Shown: positions 8,929 to 16,939, counted from the stretch's first letter. The stretch is 64,000 nucleotides of DNA from Clostridium transplantifaecale (GCF_900626075.1 NZ_UYZY01000002.1:558001-622000), one strand, 5' to 3'. Numbers and translations are program-made. The notes: generated by a model from the sequence alone, not told the origin.

Positions 8929-8950
8929 ATACATTCATGCATGTTTGTAT
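8929..8950 (-). promoter_or_regulatory. Palindromic operator candidate
   Basis: This 22-base palindrome reads ATACA-NN-CATGCATG-NN-TGTAT and starts 6 bases downstream of the -10 element. Position and symmetry fit a repressor site. The TetR-family gene immediately upstream is the obvious candidate regulator; that link is inference. Confidence 0.6.
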
Positions 8951-8956
8951 ATTTGT

Positions 8957-8985
8957 ATATTATCAGTTTTCTGTTTACTTGTCAA
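8957..8985 (-). promoter_or_regulatory. Promoter of the PLP enzyme-ABC transporter operon
   Basis: TTGACA (8980-8985), a 17-base spacer and TAATAT (8957-8962) on the minus strand make a near-consensus vegetative promoter. It lies about 90 bases before the first start codon at 8868. Confidence 0.8.
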
Positions 8986-9311
8986 TTGCTTTACTTTATT
9001 TTAATAATAACTTTTCATTTATACTTTATACTGCATGTTACAAAATATTTTATAAAAAACTTTAATAATTATGTAGTTTTTTTATTCTTTTAAGTTAACT
9101 CCCGGAAATTATTTCAAATAAAATCAGATAATTTCAAATTGACTCTCGTAATATATTGGATTTTTAACATAATTTCTCGTCTATCCGGAGGACATAAATC
9201 GACATTCCATATAAATATTGTAATAAGCGGCATAATTTCTTTCCACCGCAGTGCAATCCTGCCCGGAGGGCTTATTAATATCACAGGAGCGCTTTCCTAT
9301 GATATCGAAAA

Positions 9312-9344
9312 CGCACAGAAGCGGAATCAGTTCCGCCCTGTGCG
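9312..9344 (-). terminator. Terminator-like hairpin after the TetR gene
   Basis: CGCACAG pairs with CTGTGCG around an inner GCGGAA/TTCCGC stem. On the minus strand it is followed by a short T-run (GTTTTC). It lies about 55 bases after the TetR stop codon and separates that gene from the operon promoter downstream. Confidence 0.6.
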
Positions 9345-9397
9345 ATATAATTTCTATCCTGTTATAACATATTTCTTAAACATCGTTCTCTTAAATT

Positions 9398-9994
9398 TCA
9401 TTCTCTTAAGAGCAGATGAACATACTTCCGAATCAGCTTTTTATCTATTCCTATAGCAATCTCTCTCGGTATATCCTGGATATAAACACCGTCCAATGCA
9501 TAGAACATCAGGAAAGCCAGTTCATTCTCCGATATATCATCCAGTTTATTGTTCCTGTTCTTGATACGCCTGATAGGTTCCAGAAAATAGCCGTACTGAC
9601 GTTTCTTATCCTCCAGCATTCTCTCTCTCAGCTCAGAAAACTCGTCATGTCCCTGGACATAAGCCATCGTCTTCCTGGCAAACCGGAAATCATCCGTCAT
9701 ACAGTTCGGCAGCCACATAAGTTCGACCAGAATCTCCTCGTCCTTAAGGCCGTCATTGTGGGCAATATTCTTTACCACTACATTATGTATACGGTTCAAC
9801 GTCTCGAGCACCGTATTCTCAAAAATCTCATATTTGTTTTTAAAATGCCAATATGCCGCCCCCCTGGTAACCTGGGCCAGCTGACAAATCTGCTCAAGTG
9901 ACGTCCGGTCGTAACCATTCTCTAAAAAAAGATGAAATGCTGCTTCAAGCAGATTCTGCTTTGTAAGCTCTGCATCTTCTTTCGTTTTTCTCAT
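9398..9994 (-). CDS. TetR-family transcriptional regulator
   Basis: This 198-residue protein has the standard TetR/AcrR DNA-binding domain at residues 10-55 (NLLEAAFHLFLENGYDRTSLEQICQ then GAAYWHFKNKYEIFE). The C-terminal helical ligand domain resembles the AcrR/MAATS subgroup. A strong ribosome binding site (GAGGGGG) precedes the ATG at 9994. It is transcribed toward the PLP enzyme operon on the same strand, and the palindrome at that operon's promoter is its likely target. The ligand is unknown. Confidence 0.9.
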   Translation of the reverse strand: MRKTKEDAELTKQNLLEAAFHLFLENGYDRTSLEQICQLAQVTRGAAYWHFKNKYEIFENTVLETLNRIHNVVVKNIAHNDGLKDEEILVELMWLPNCMTDDFRFARKTMAYVQGHDEFSELRERMLEDKKRQYGYFLEPIRRIKNRNNKLDDISENELAFLMFYALDGVYIQDIPREIAIGIDKKLIRKYVHLLLRE

Positions 9995-10159
9995 GAAAAA
10001 GCAATCCCCCTCGATCGTTTTATTTTACAAACATACAGCATATATGATACGAAAGTCTGGTCTTACAAAGGCATATTCTTTTTTCGGTCTGACGTTATTG
10101 GGCTATTTTTAAAAATACTTAAACCTTTGGTACACTTACATACTATCATGATCTTATCT

Positions 10160-11086
10160 TTATGTCAAATTAAACTCTTCCCGCAAAAATAGAAGCATTT
10201 TCTGTGCTGCCAGGGAGACATAACTTCCCTGTAACAGGGCGGCAAAGAAGCCGAACGGCACACCGTACCGCTCGTCAATCAAAAAATATTCCCGGTCCTT
10301 TAGTGCGGCAGAAATCTGCTTTTCGGGCAGGATCACGGTGGCGTAATCCGCCTGTGCCAGCGCATCCAAAGTGCTGAGATTGCGCGACACCTGCTTGATC
10401 CGCGGTATAATTCCGGCCTTAGCAAATATCTGTTCCGTGACCATGCGGCTCCTCTGCCTGTCCGGTGTCAGTGCCACCGGCTCCATCTCCAGAAACCGGA
10501 TATCCAGATAGGGACGCCCGGAACCGGCGCCTGTCTCTTTATCTCTATAGATGAATTTCCGATAATCACTGTCCCTGCGGGGCACAATCACCATTTGATC
10601 GTGTATCAGTTCAAAACTCTCCAGGCCGTGTGTAAGGATCGGAGGATGTAAAATGCCCACATCGATCTCCCCGGCCGCCAGCATCTCCTCTATCCTGTCA
10701 CTGGCAGCTTCCTCCAGAATAATGTCAATAAAGGGGCACTGCTCCCGGAATCTCGGCAGAAAATGCGGCAGGACATGGGCCGCCTGTGAGCCGGTAAAAC
10801 CAAGTTTTACCTCTCCGCGCTCCGCATGGGCGATATCCTCAATCTCCTTCTTCATCTGCTGCTCTTCATACAGCATCTTATTCACGAACTCCAGGAACCT
10901 TTGGCCCTCCGCTGTCAGTGACACTCCCGCCGCCGTTCTGACAAACACAGGCGTCCCAAGCTCCCGCTCCACCTTCTGGACACACTGGCTGAGCGCCGGC
11001 TGTGCTACGAAAAGTTTGGCCGCAGCCTTTGTCATATTTTTTTCAGCAGCTATCCGGCTGATATAGTGCATGTCTTTTAATGTCAT
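10160..11086 (-). CDS. LysR-family transcriptional regulator
   Basis: This 308-residue protein has an N-terminal winged helix at residues 1-60 (NMTKAAAKLFVAQPALSQCVQKVERELG) and a periplasmic-binding-protein-like effector domain from about residue 90. The start codon overlaps the MerR-family stop (ATGA), so the two regulators are translationally coupled. Such coupling of MerR and LysR regulators is not common. No divergent target gene is adjacent on this side, so the regulon is unclear. Confidence 0.9.
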   Translation of the reverse strand: MTLKDMHYISRIAAEKNMTKAAAKLFVAQPALSQCVQKVERELGTPVFVRTAAGVSLTAEGQRFLEFVNKMLYEEQQMKKEIEDIAHAERGEVKLGFTGSQAAHVLPHFLPRFREQCPFIDIILEEAASDRIEEMLAAGEIDVGILHPPILTHGLESFELIHDQMVIVPRRDSDYRKFIYRDKETGAGSGRPYLDIRFLEMEPVALTPDRQRSRMVTEQIFAKAGIIPRIKQVSRNLSTLDALAQADYATVILPEKQISAALKDREYFLIDERYGVPFGFFAALLQGSYVSLAAQKMLLFLREEFNLT

Positions 11087-11913
11087 AATTTCCTCACAGG
11101 TATCTGTATCTCAGTCACAAAATCTTCCGGGTTACTGGTATGGACGACATTGATCAGGGACACCTCCACTGCGTGTCCGTTTATCTGATATCCCTTTTTC
11201 CCAATAAAAGAACCAACTCTTTTATATTCGGCGGGAAGACCGATATAATCGCCTATATGGATCACTGAGGCATAGAGCGATTCCGGAAGCTCAAATACAT
11301 TGGGGCTTTTAAAGGGGTTCGGCATAAGCAGGCCGATTCCGCTGTAATACTTAAATCTGCCTTGCTGAATCTTATCCTGGTCCATTGTCAAAACCATCTT
11401 ATTATCCAGCTCCCGGGGAAGAGACAGGCCGGCTGCCTTCACGTATGCCTTATACAATACCTCTACATATTGACTTAATTCGTTCAGTTGAAAATTAGCA
11501 TTGATATAAAATACGTTTCTTGCAGGGATGTACCTGAACTCACACTCCATTTTACGGTGGCCGCGGCCGGCCAGCCGGATCATCTCCAGATAAAAATCAA
11601 TCCGCTCCCGGATGCTGATTAGTTCCTGTATCTTATCTTCTACATCACCGCGGTTTATTTTCAGCACTTCGCCAAGGGATTCCAAATTCTTATTCTCCGC
11701 AAAAACTGCTATTTCATCCAGGGAAAAGCCAATCCGTTTCAGTTCCCTTATCATGAACATCTTATTAAACTGCTGTTGATCATAAAAACGGTACTTTGTC
11801 TGAGGATCTACAACACTCGGTTTTAACAGGCCAATCCTGTCATAATAATGAAGTGTCTGGTTCGAAACATTAAAATAACCGGCTACCTCAGAAATAGTAT
11901 AGAGTGATTTCAT
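11083..11913 (-). CDS. MerR-family regulator with C-terminal effector domain
   Basis: This protein is about 276 residues. Residues 1-75 are a MerR HTH (TISEVAGYFNVSNQTLHYYDRIGLLKP) followed by the dimerisation helix. The C-terminal 150 residues look like a GyrI/BltR-type multidrug-binding domain, judged by length and the late VTEIQIPV strand. It is the first gene of a two-gene operon with the LysR-family gene. It could sense a small hydrophobic molecule; this is family knowledge, not a direct observation. Confidence 0.88.
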   Translation of the reverse strand: MKSLYTISEVAGYFNVSNQTLHYYDRIGLLKPSVVDPQTKYRFYDQQQFNKMFMIRELKRIGFSLDEIAVFAENKNLESLGEVLKINRGDVEDKIQELISIRERIDFYLEMIRLAGRGHRKMECEFRYIPARNVFYINANFQLNELSQYVEVLYKAYVKAAGLSLPRELDNKMVLTMDQDKIQQGRFKYYSGIGLLMPNPFKSPNVFELPESLYASVIHIGDYIGLPAEYKRVGSFIGKKGYQINGHAVEVSLINVVHTSNPEDFVTEIQIPVRKL

Positions 11914-12044
11914 GGCACCTCCTCCACCGAATTCTTAAAACTTTATTTACTACCTCGCATTACCCACCTGTGGTCATTATATCACAAAGAAGAGGACCAG
12001 GTGAACAATTAAATTGAGTTATACGGGAGGGCATAGGGGGCATA

Positions 12045-12171
12045 GTTACTGTTCACACAGGATGTATTCCTCGAAGTGTTTTTTGTGAGTGGGGCATAGT
12101 GGAAGTCACAGAAAATCCGATGGTTGCGGCGCGACGCAACGAAAAGTGCGCAATGCGGTGTGAACAGTAAC
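12045..12171. repeat. Inverted-repeat element of about 127 bp (MITE-like candidate)
   Basis: Perfect 14-base inverted repeats (GTTACTGTTCACAC at 12045-12058 and its complement at 12158-12171) bound a short GC-rich interior that includes a TTGCG/CGCAA hairpin. The heptamer GGGCATA occurs four times in and around it (12029, 12038, 12092, 12173). No coding frame of note is inside. It fills most of the 293-base gap between the MerR and creatininase-family genes. It could be a non-autonomous mobile element or a dispersed RNA structure. Confidence 0.5.
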
Positions 12172-12206
12172 AGGGCATATGCGCAATACGCATACACCCT
12201 TATCTT

Positions 12207-13025
12207 TTACACCGCATCATGGAAAATATATTCCGCTATTCCTTCCGCATACTTTTCAAACTGAACCTTCACCCTGCCGTAATCTGCCGGATGGCCCAGA
12301 TAGCCGTCCGGAGTCAAAGCCACCGTATCCTGTCCTCCTGCCATCCATCTCTGAATATCATCCTCCCCCAGCTCGAGAGGAGGAAGTTCCCCGGCCATCT
12401 GCCGGTTCACCTGTTCCGGATAATATCTGAGCATCTGTGCCGTCTCAATGGCACCCGCATGGATATCGAAAAAGCCAGTCTCCGGCGTTTCAATTACCTC
12501 AGGTCCCAAAAAAGTTACATGTTTTTCGGTTCCGGTCAGACCATATGACTCCTTAAGGCGATGTTCCAGCACATACCTGGCATTCATTCCCGTATGTTCC
12601 ACTGCCTCTTTAAATGCTTCAATTAATATCTTTCCATGCGCTTTATCCCCATGATGGTTTACGCCAAACACATTGGAAAACCCAAAATTGGCAAGCGACT
12701 CGATTATATCCTGAATTATTGCCATAACCGTTTCAGGACGCGAGGTGAAACACCCCGGAAAAGCGCCTGTCGCCTGGTTAATTCCCCAGTAAAAAGGCGG
12801 CGCTATAACTGCTTTGTGCCCTTTTCTTTCCAAAATGTCCCTGATAAGTACACACTTTGCATAAACCAGATAAGTATCTGTCCCCAGACTCAGCTGAGGT
12901 CCATGCTCCTCCACCACGCCAAGCGGCAGAATTACAAAAGCGTTTTCGTCTGCGAGTTCTTTAATCTCCCTCCAGGTCATATCAATCATTGTCTGTGTAA
13001 AATGGTCATTTAAAATAATCGGCAT
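12207..13025 (-). CDS. Creatininase-family metal-dependent amidohydrolase
   Basis: I chose the ATG at 13025 (272 residues), with GGGTGG about 9 bases upstream. Creatininase-family metal ligands are visible in GVVEEHGPQLSLGTDT near residue 40 (the usual HGPHL reads HGPQL) and in NHHGDKAHG near residue 120. The HAGAIETAQML segment corresponds to the HAGE-ETS region. The family hydrolyses cyclic or linear amides such as creatinine, formamidopyrimidines and mycofactocin precursors. It follows a YjiH-type membrane protein by about 45 bases, so the two probably act in one pathway. Confidence 0.87.
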   Translation of the reverse strand: MPIILNDHFTQTMIDMTWREIKELADENAFVILPLGVVEEHGPQLSLGTDTYLVYAKCVLIRDILERKGHKAVIAPPFYWGINQATGAFPGCFTSRPETVMAIIQDIIESLANFGFSNVFGVNHHGDKAHGKILIEAFKEAVEHTGMNARYVLEHRLKESYGLTGTEKHVTFLGPEVIETPETGFFDIHAGAIETAQMLRYYPEQVNRQMAGELPPLELGEDDIQRWMAGGQDTVALTPDGYLGHPADYGRVKVQFEKYAEGIAEYIFHDAV

Positions 13026-13070
13026 TTTTATTTCCACCCTTTCTTTTTCATTTCATCCGGAGCGTTCATC

Positions 13071-14399
13071 CTACCGCAGGAAAATATGGGCCACAGCCGA
13101 TGCAATTCCCAGGGAGAGAATGGTGCGTTCAATCCAGATAATAAGGATATCCTTCATCTTCAGAGGAATATCCGTGGCCGTCAGCGCCGGAATACAGGCC
13201 GAAAAGAATAATATGGCCGATACGCTTGTTACTCCTACCGTAAATTTTGTGATAACCGGCGCTCCGGCCACTACTGCCGCCGGAAGAAACATTTCAGCAA
13301 TTTCAATAGCAGCTCCCTTCGCCGCCAGCATCGGCTCCGGTATCTGGAACAGCCAGGTAAACGGGTAAAAAATAAGTCCGATGACGTCAAAAACAGGCGT
13401 CATATCGGCAATCAGAATACCCAGGAGTCCAATCGACAAGATGCTTGCCACCTGTGAAGTCAGCATGAGAACAGCGTCCACATAGTAATCTTTAAACAGG
13501 GATACCATTGACTTGGCATTCCGTGCCGTTTCCACTCCCTGATTCCATGCAAAGACCAGAATACTCCCCTCCGGCTGCGGCGGCTGTTCAGCAGGCTTAT
13601 CATAATAGGTTTGCGGAATCCGGCTAATCGGATAAATTCTGGCCGTAATAGCGGTAGTCCCAAAAGTAGCCAACAGGCAGGTAATCAAAAACAGGCTTGA
13701 ATAATCCCCCAATCCCAGCGTATTGGCTATAATCAGCATAAACGATACTGCTACAGTGGAAAAACCCGTTGCTATAATCGCGCTCTCCCTGGCCGTATAG
13801 ACGCCTCGCTTATAAAGCTTGTTGGTCACAAGAAGGGCCGTGCCATACGCGCTGATGGTCGATACCAGGGCATCAAGGGCACTTTGACCGGGAGTATGGA
13901 ACACCTTTCTCATAATCTTCTGCATCAGGGCGCCGAAAAATTCAACCACGCCGTAATACATCAGAGGTACAAACCCAATACCGTAAATAACCGACATTAG
14001 GGTAATGGAACAGACTAAATTGTCCCATAAAAACGGCAGATAGTCGGGTTGTTTAAACAGCTCCGGCCCCATATTAAACGCTGCCATGACCGCCACCCCT
14101 GCGCCCAGCACTTTAAAAACAGTAAATATCCGGTCCGACATTGAGCGGTTAAACGTCCCCCTGATGAACGGCAGCGCCGCTCCCGCTATCACAAACAGCA
14201 TCGCAATAAACGGCACGGCCGGTCCAAGCAGTCCGTTCAGCCAATTATAAATATGCTGCAGTGGCGTCGTCTTTACGCCTCCTATTGAAATGTCAATAAA
14301 AAACATGAACATTCCAATCAGTGAGAACACAACAAACTTAAAAGTTCCTAACGCTTTTCCCACCGTCTTAGTACCAGTCTCCTCCTGTACACTCATCAT
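13071..14399 (-). CDS. YjiH-family / nucleoside-recognition (Gate) domain membrane protein
   Basis: This polytopic membrane protein of about 442 residues has roughly ten hydrophobic segments. The FMFFIDISIGGVKTTPLQH block after the first helix and two Gate-like segments (ALDALVSTISAYGTALLVTNKLY near residue 180 and FLPAAVVAGAPVITKFTVGV near 370) are typical of the YjiH family. These are thought to be transporters of unknown substrates. It is the first gene of an operon with the creatininase-family hydrolase, so its cargo may be an amide- or ureide-type compound; that is inference. Confidence 0.83.
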   Translation of the reverse strand: MMSVQEETGTKTVGKALGTFKFVVFSLIGMFMFFIDISIGGVKTTPLQHIYNWLNGLLGPAVPFIAMLFVIAGAALPFIRGTFNRSMSDRIFTVFKVLGAGVAVMAAFNMGPELFKQPDYLPFLWDNLVCSITLMSVIYGIGFVPLMYYGVVEFFGALMQKIMRKVFHTPGQSALDALVSTISAYGTALLVTNKLYKRGVYTARESAIIATGFSTVAVSFMLIIANTLGLGDYSSLFLITCLLATFGTTAITARIYPISRIPQTYYDKPAEQPPQPEGSILVFAWNQGVETARNAKSMVSLFKDYYVDAVLMLTSQVASILSIGLLGILIADMTPVFDVIGLIFYPFTWLFQIPEPMLAAKGAAIEIAEMFLPAAVVAGAPVITKFTVGVTSVSAILFFSACIPALTATDIPLKMKDILIIWIERTILSLGIASAVAHIFLR

Positions 14400-14531
14400 A
14401 ATTCACCTTTCCTTTCCTTCGTAACCCCGGTTTGTATCTGTTTTAATTATGAAAGATCAAGTAACTATAGAGTCAATATAAAAATAGCAGATTAGGCATA
14501 AATAAAACCGCCAAATAGCAGGTAAAAACCT

Positions 14532-14544
14532 TATACCAGGTATA
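14532..14544. promoter_or_regulatory. Perfect 13-base palindrome in the yjiH-eamA gap
   Basis: TATACC-A-GGTATA is a perfect odd palindrome in the 176-base gap between the EamA stop codon and the YjiH start. Two copies of AAATAGCAG lie nearby. A -35-like TTGACT for the YjiH gene is about 55-60 bases away. The palindrome could be an operator, but no regulator can be named. Confidence 0.3.
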
Positions 14545-14575
14545 GAGTTTTTCACAACACCGTTTTTTCTCTTTC

Positions 14576-15523
14576 TCATTGATTTTCTACACCTGCCGTA
14601 CGGTTTGAAAAATAAACGCCCGTAAGAACCGCTGCTGAGCCAACAAACTGCAGAATCGTAAAGGACTCTCCCAAAAACATCACTCCTGCCGAAATGGAAA
14701 CTACAGTTACGATATTTGTAAATATACTGGCCTGCGCCAGGCTCAGGCAGGAGAACGCATAATTTAGCAGAAAGAAGGCCCCGACCGAAGAAAATGCCGC
14801 CAGATAAAATATGCTTCCCCAGACATACGGCTGCTGAAGCGGACTAAGTATCTCCGCCAGGGAAGCGCCGCCGGACTGGAACAATGCAAATGATGCAAAA
14901 AAAACACTGCCGAAGGCAATCATGACATAAGTTCTTTCAAAGGAAGTAAAAAAATCAGCCGTATCTCTCATAAGAAGATTATATGCCACGCTCGATATTA
15001 CCGCACAGAATAAAAAGATTATACCTTTTATCTCAGTGCTGCCTTCCTTTTGAGCGATTGAAATTACTGCAACCCCGGCCAACGAAACCACCGAACCAAA
15101 AAGCTGCAGCCTGGAGGGAATCTCTTTTCTGAATATCACTCCGGCAAACAGGGTGATAACCGGAACGACAGCCAAAAGCGTACCCGCAAATGCTGTAGAC
15201 GTGCTCCTGATGCCGTAATTTTCAAATGTGTAGTAAAGAACCGGCTGAACCATCCCAAGTAATAATATTTTCCCCAGAGGCTTACCTTTCAGACTAATCT
15301 TCACTTTTCCCGTCAGTAAAATTAAATTGAGGATCATAAATGCCGTTATAAACCGCACTGCCAGCAGAACAAATGGTTCAAGCCGCACAAGCGCCACCTT
15401 GGAAAACAGGAAGCTTAAGCCAAAAAACGTATTACCCAGGATTGCCGCCCCGACTGCTTTCATAAATTTCGTTTCTTTTTTTATAACTTTTGTTTCTTTT
15501 CTTAATACTCTCATTGCTTTCAT
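14576..15523 (-). CDS. EamA-family (drug/metabolite) exporter
   Basis: This inner-membrane protein of about 315 residues has ten predicted helices in two EamA repeats, near residues 25-150 and 165-300. The first repeat includes NTFFGLSFLFSKVAL and the second a PYVWGSIFYLAAFSS region. The N-terminus has a basic, Lys-rich extension. It is transcribed divergently from an Lrp/AsnC regulator across about 250 bases, an arrangement typical of amino-acid exporters under Lrp control. The substrate is probably an amino acid or a related metabolite. Confidence 0.87.
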   Translation of the reverse strand: MKAMRVLRKETKVIKKETKFMKAVGAAILGNTFFGLSFLFSKVALVRLEPFVLLAVRFITAFMILNLILLTGKVKISLKGKPLGKILLLGMVQPVLYYTFENYGIRSTSTAFAGTLLAVVPVITLFAGVIFRKEIPSRLQLFGSVVSLAGVAVISIAQKEGSTEIKGIIFLFCAVISSVAYNLLMRDTADFFTSFERTYVMIAFGSVFFASFALFQSGGASLAEILSPLQQPYVWGSIFYLAAFSSVGAFFLLNYAFSCLSLAQASIFTNIVTVVSISAGVMFLGESFTILQFVGSAAVLTGVYFSNRTAGVENQ

Positions 15524-15724
15524 CCTTTCTCTCTTTTCCGAGCGTAACAGTACAAAAAAGCTATTCCCACTGCCTTAAGCACTTAACAGTATAAAGGCAC
15601 TTAAAAAGAACTTCTATTTATCCACAACAACTCTTTAAAATGTTAATCTTTTCCTCATTGAAACGTTAAAATGTGAATAACAGCGTATAAAAAATAAAGT
15701 GCTGCTTTTACAACCAAGCTTCAA

Positions 15725-15753
15725 TTGTGTTTAAATCATACTTTTGCTATAAT
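15725..15753 (+). promoter_or_regulatory. Promoter of the Lrp/AsnC gene
   Basis: TTGTGT (15725-15730), a 17-base spacer and TATAAT (15748-15753) precede the gene. The predicted transcript start is near 15760, almost at a five-codon frame (15762-15779) whose stop overlaps the regulator's ATG. Confidence 0.6.
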
Positions 15754-15775
15754 TATGTAAAATGCCAAAAGGGGG

Positions 15776-16255
15776 ATGAAGAAAATCGATCAGACCGACC
15801 AAAAGATTATTAAACTTTTACAGGAGAATGCCCGCATGTCTTTTTCCGAAATTGGAAACAGGACTTCTCTGTCCACACCGGCTGTGAGTAACCGTGTGCA
15901 GAAGCTTCAGGAACAGGGCGTTATAAAAGGATATACCGCTATCCTGGATGCACAGGCCATGGATAAGCAGCTGGTATGCTATTGCCAGATCTATTTGCAA
16001 GGCAGACAGGCTGCAGGGAACCAGCCCTTCTTAGATGCGGTTTTAGAGGAACCGGATATATGGGAGGCCTACTGTGTCAGCGGCGACTATGAGTATCTGC
16101 TGAAGATTGTAACAGCCTCCACTCAGTCCCTGGAATCCGTATTATCCGGACTCCGAAGCAGGTTTCCCGCTATGAAGACTAAATCTTCCGTTGTTCTGTC
16201 TTCACTGAAGGAGCCGCCCTCTGTTCTTGATATTTCAAATAAAACACTTAAATAG
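15776..16255 (+). CDS. Lrp/AsnC-family transcriptional regulator
   Basis: This 159-residue protein has an N-terminal HTH (residues 1-55; IDQTDQKIIKLLQENARMSFSEIG) and a C-terminal ligand-binding RAM domain from about residue 65 (VCYCQIYLQG, VSGDYEYLLKI). The family binds amino acids. A G-run lies directly against the ATG, too close for an ideal ribosome binding site. However, a five-codon frame (15762-15779) ends in a TGA that overlaps the ATG, so coupled initiation is possible. Its likely target is the divergent EamA exporter. Confidence 0.9.
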   Translation: MKKIDQTDQKIIKLLQENARMSFSEIGNRTSLSTPAVSNRVQKLQEQGVIKGYTAILDAQAMDKQLVCYCQIYLQGRQAAGNQPFLDAVLEEPDIWEAYCVSGDYEYLLKIVTASTQSLESVLSGLRSRFPAMKTKSSVVLSSLKEPPSVLDISNKTLK

Positions 16256-16260
16256 CAAAA

Positions 16261-16296
16261 AAGCGGAAAACCTGCATTCCACAAGGTTTTCCGCTT
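16261..16296 (-). terminator. Terminator of the rRNA-tRNA operon
   Basis: AAGCGGAAAACCT pairs perfectly with AGGTTTTCCGCTT. On the minus strand it is followed by a T-run (TTTTTTGC). It lies 12 bases after tRNA-Lys, so it ends the rRNA-tRNA transcript. It also lies directly after the Lrp stop codon on the plus strand and may work there weakly. Confidence 0.8.
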
Positions 16297-16307
16297 CATT
16301 TCATTCA

Positions 16308-16380
16308 TGAGGCATCGGGGATTCGAACCCCGGACAACTTGATTAAAAGTCAAGTGCTCTACCGACTGAGCTAATACCCC
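16308..16380 (-). tRNA. tRNA-Lys (anticodon TTT)
   Basis: 73 bases with a full cloverleaf: acceptor GGGGTAT/ATGCCTC with one G-U pair, anticodon loop CTTTTAA, and T-loop TTCGAAT. No encoded CCA. It is the last of seven tRNAs after 23S rRNA. Confidence 0.95.
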
Positions 16381-16398
16381 ATTGGTATTAAACCAAAG

Positions 16399-16471
<73 letters not shown>

Positions 16472-16624
16472 TTGTCCTTTTTAGCACTTTGATGTGAAGC
16501 TGAGACTTTTAGTCTTCACTTACGCCATTCGCCGTATATAGACAAAATGCCAAAAACGTTCAAGAGTGCAAACACTCTTGCCAGTTTTCGGCAGCTTATC
16601 TACGCACATCTCATTGCAAAAAAA
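16472..16624 (-). other. Structured spacer between tRNA-fMet and tRNA-Phe
   Basis: This 153-base spacer is longer than the other tRNA gaps. It holds a perfect 8-bp hairpin (CAAGAGTG-CAAA-CACTCTTG) framed by GCC-AAAAC and GTTTT-GGC arms, and a second stem (GTGAAG/CTTCAC). On the minus strand the first hairpin is followed by a short T-run. It may be an attenuator or a processing site. Confidence 0.5.
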
Positions 16625-16698
<74 letters not shown>

Positions 16699-16756
16699 CT
16701 AATTAATACATATTCTATTATATACAATAAGTGTGAAAAATACAACACCTATTTAA

Positions 16757-16838
16757 TGGATGGAGGTGGATTCGAACCACCGAAGCGTGTCGCAACAGAT
16801 TTACAGTCTGCCCCCTTTGGCCACTCGGGAACCCATCC
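16757..16838 (-). tRNA. tRNA-Tyr (anticodon GTA)
   Basis: 82 bases with a long variable arm as expected for tRNA-Tyr. Acceptor GGATGGG pairs with the 3' side CCATCC, and the anticodon loop is CTGTAAA. Confidence 0.93.
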
Positions 16839-16850
16839 AAAAAATATAAG

Positions 16851-16923
16851 AGCCGATGATCGGACTCGAACCGATAACCTGCTGATTACAAATCAGCTGC
16901 TCTGCCAATTGAGCCACATCGGC
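16851..16923 (-). tRNA. tRNA-Thr (anticodon TGT)
   Basis: 73 bases. Acceptor GCCGATG/CATCGGC, anticodon loop TTTGTAA, T-loop TTCGAGT. Confidence 0.95.
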
Positions 16924-16939
16924 GTTTTTATAGAAGAAA

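Larger units (their letters stand above)
8869..9397. other. AT-rich intergenic region with operon promoter and TetR terminator
   Basis: This gap of about 530 bases lies between the PLP enzyme gene and the TetR gene. It holds the operon promoter with a palindrome (8929-8985) and a terminator-like hairpin (9312-9344). The rest is AT-rich with no open frame that looks coding. Confidence 0.7.

Noticed and set aside
8869..8934. A longer PLP enzyme frame starting at 8934
   Set aside because: It would include the operon's ribosome site and a stretch close to the operator. The ATG at 8868 has AAGGAGG at proper distance.
12009..12197. A 62-codon minus-strand frame inside the inverted-repeat element
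   Set aside because: Its composition is odd and it spans the repeat structure. No ribosome site or conserved pattern is seen.
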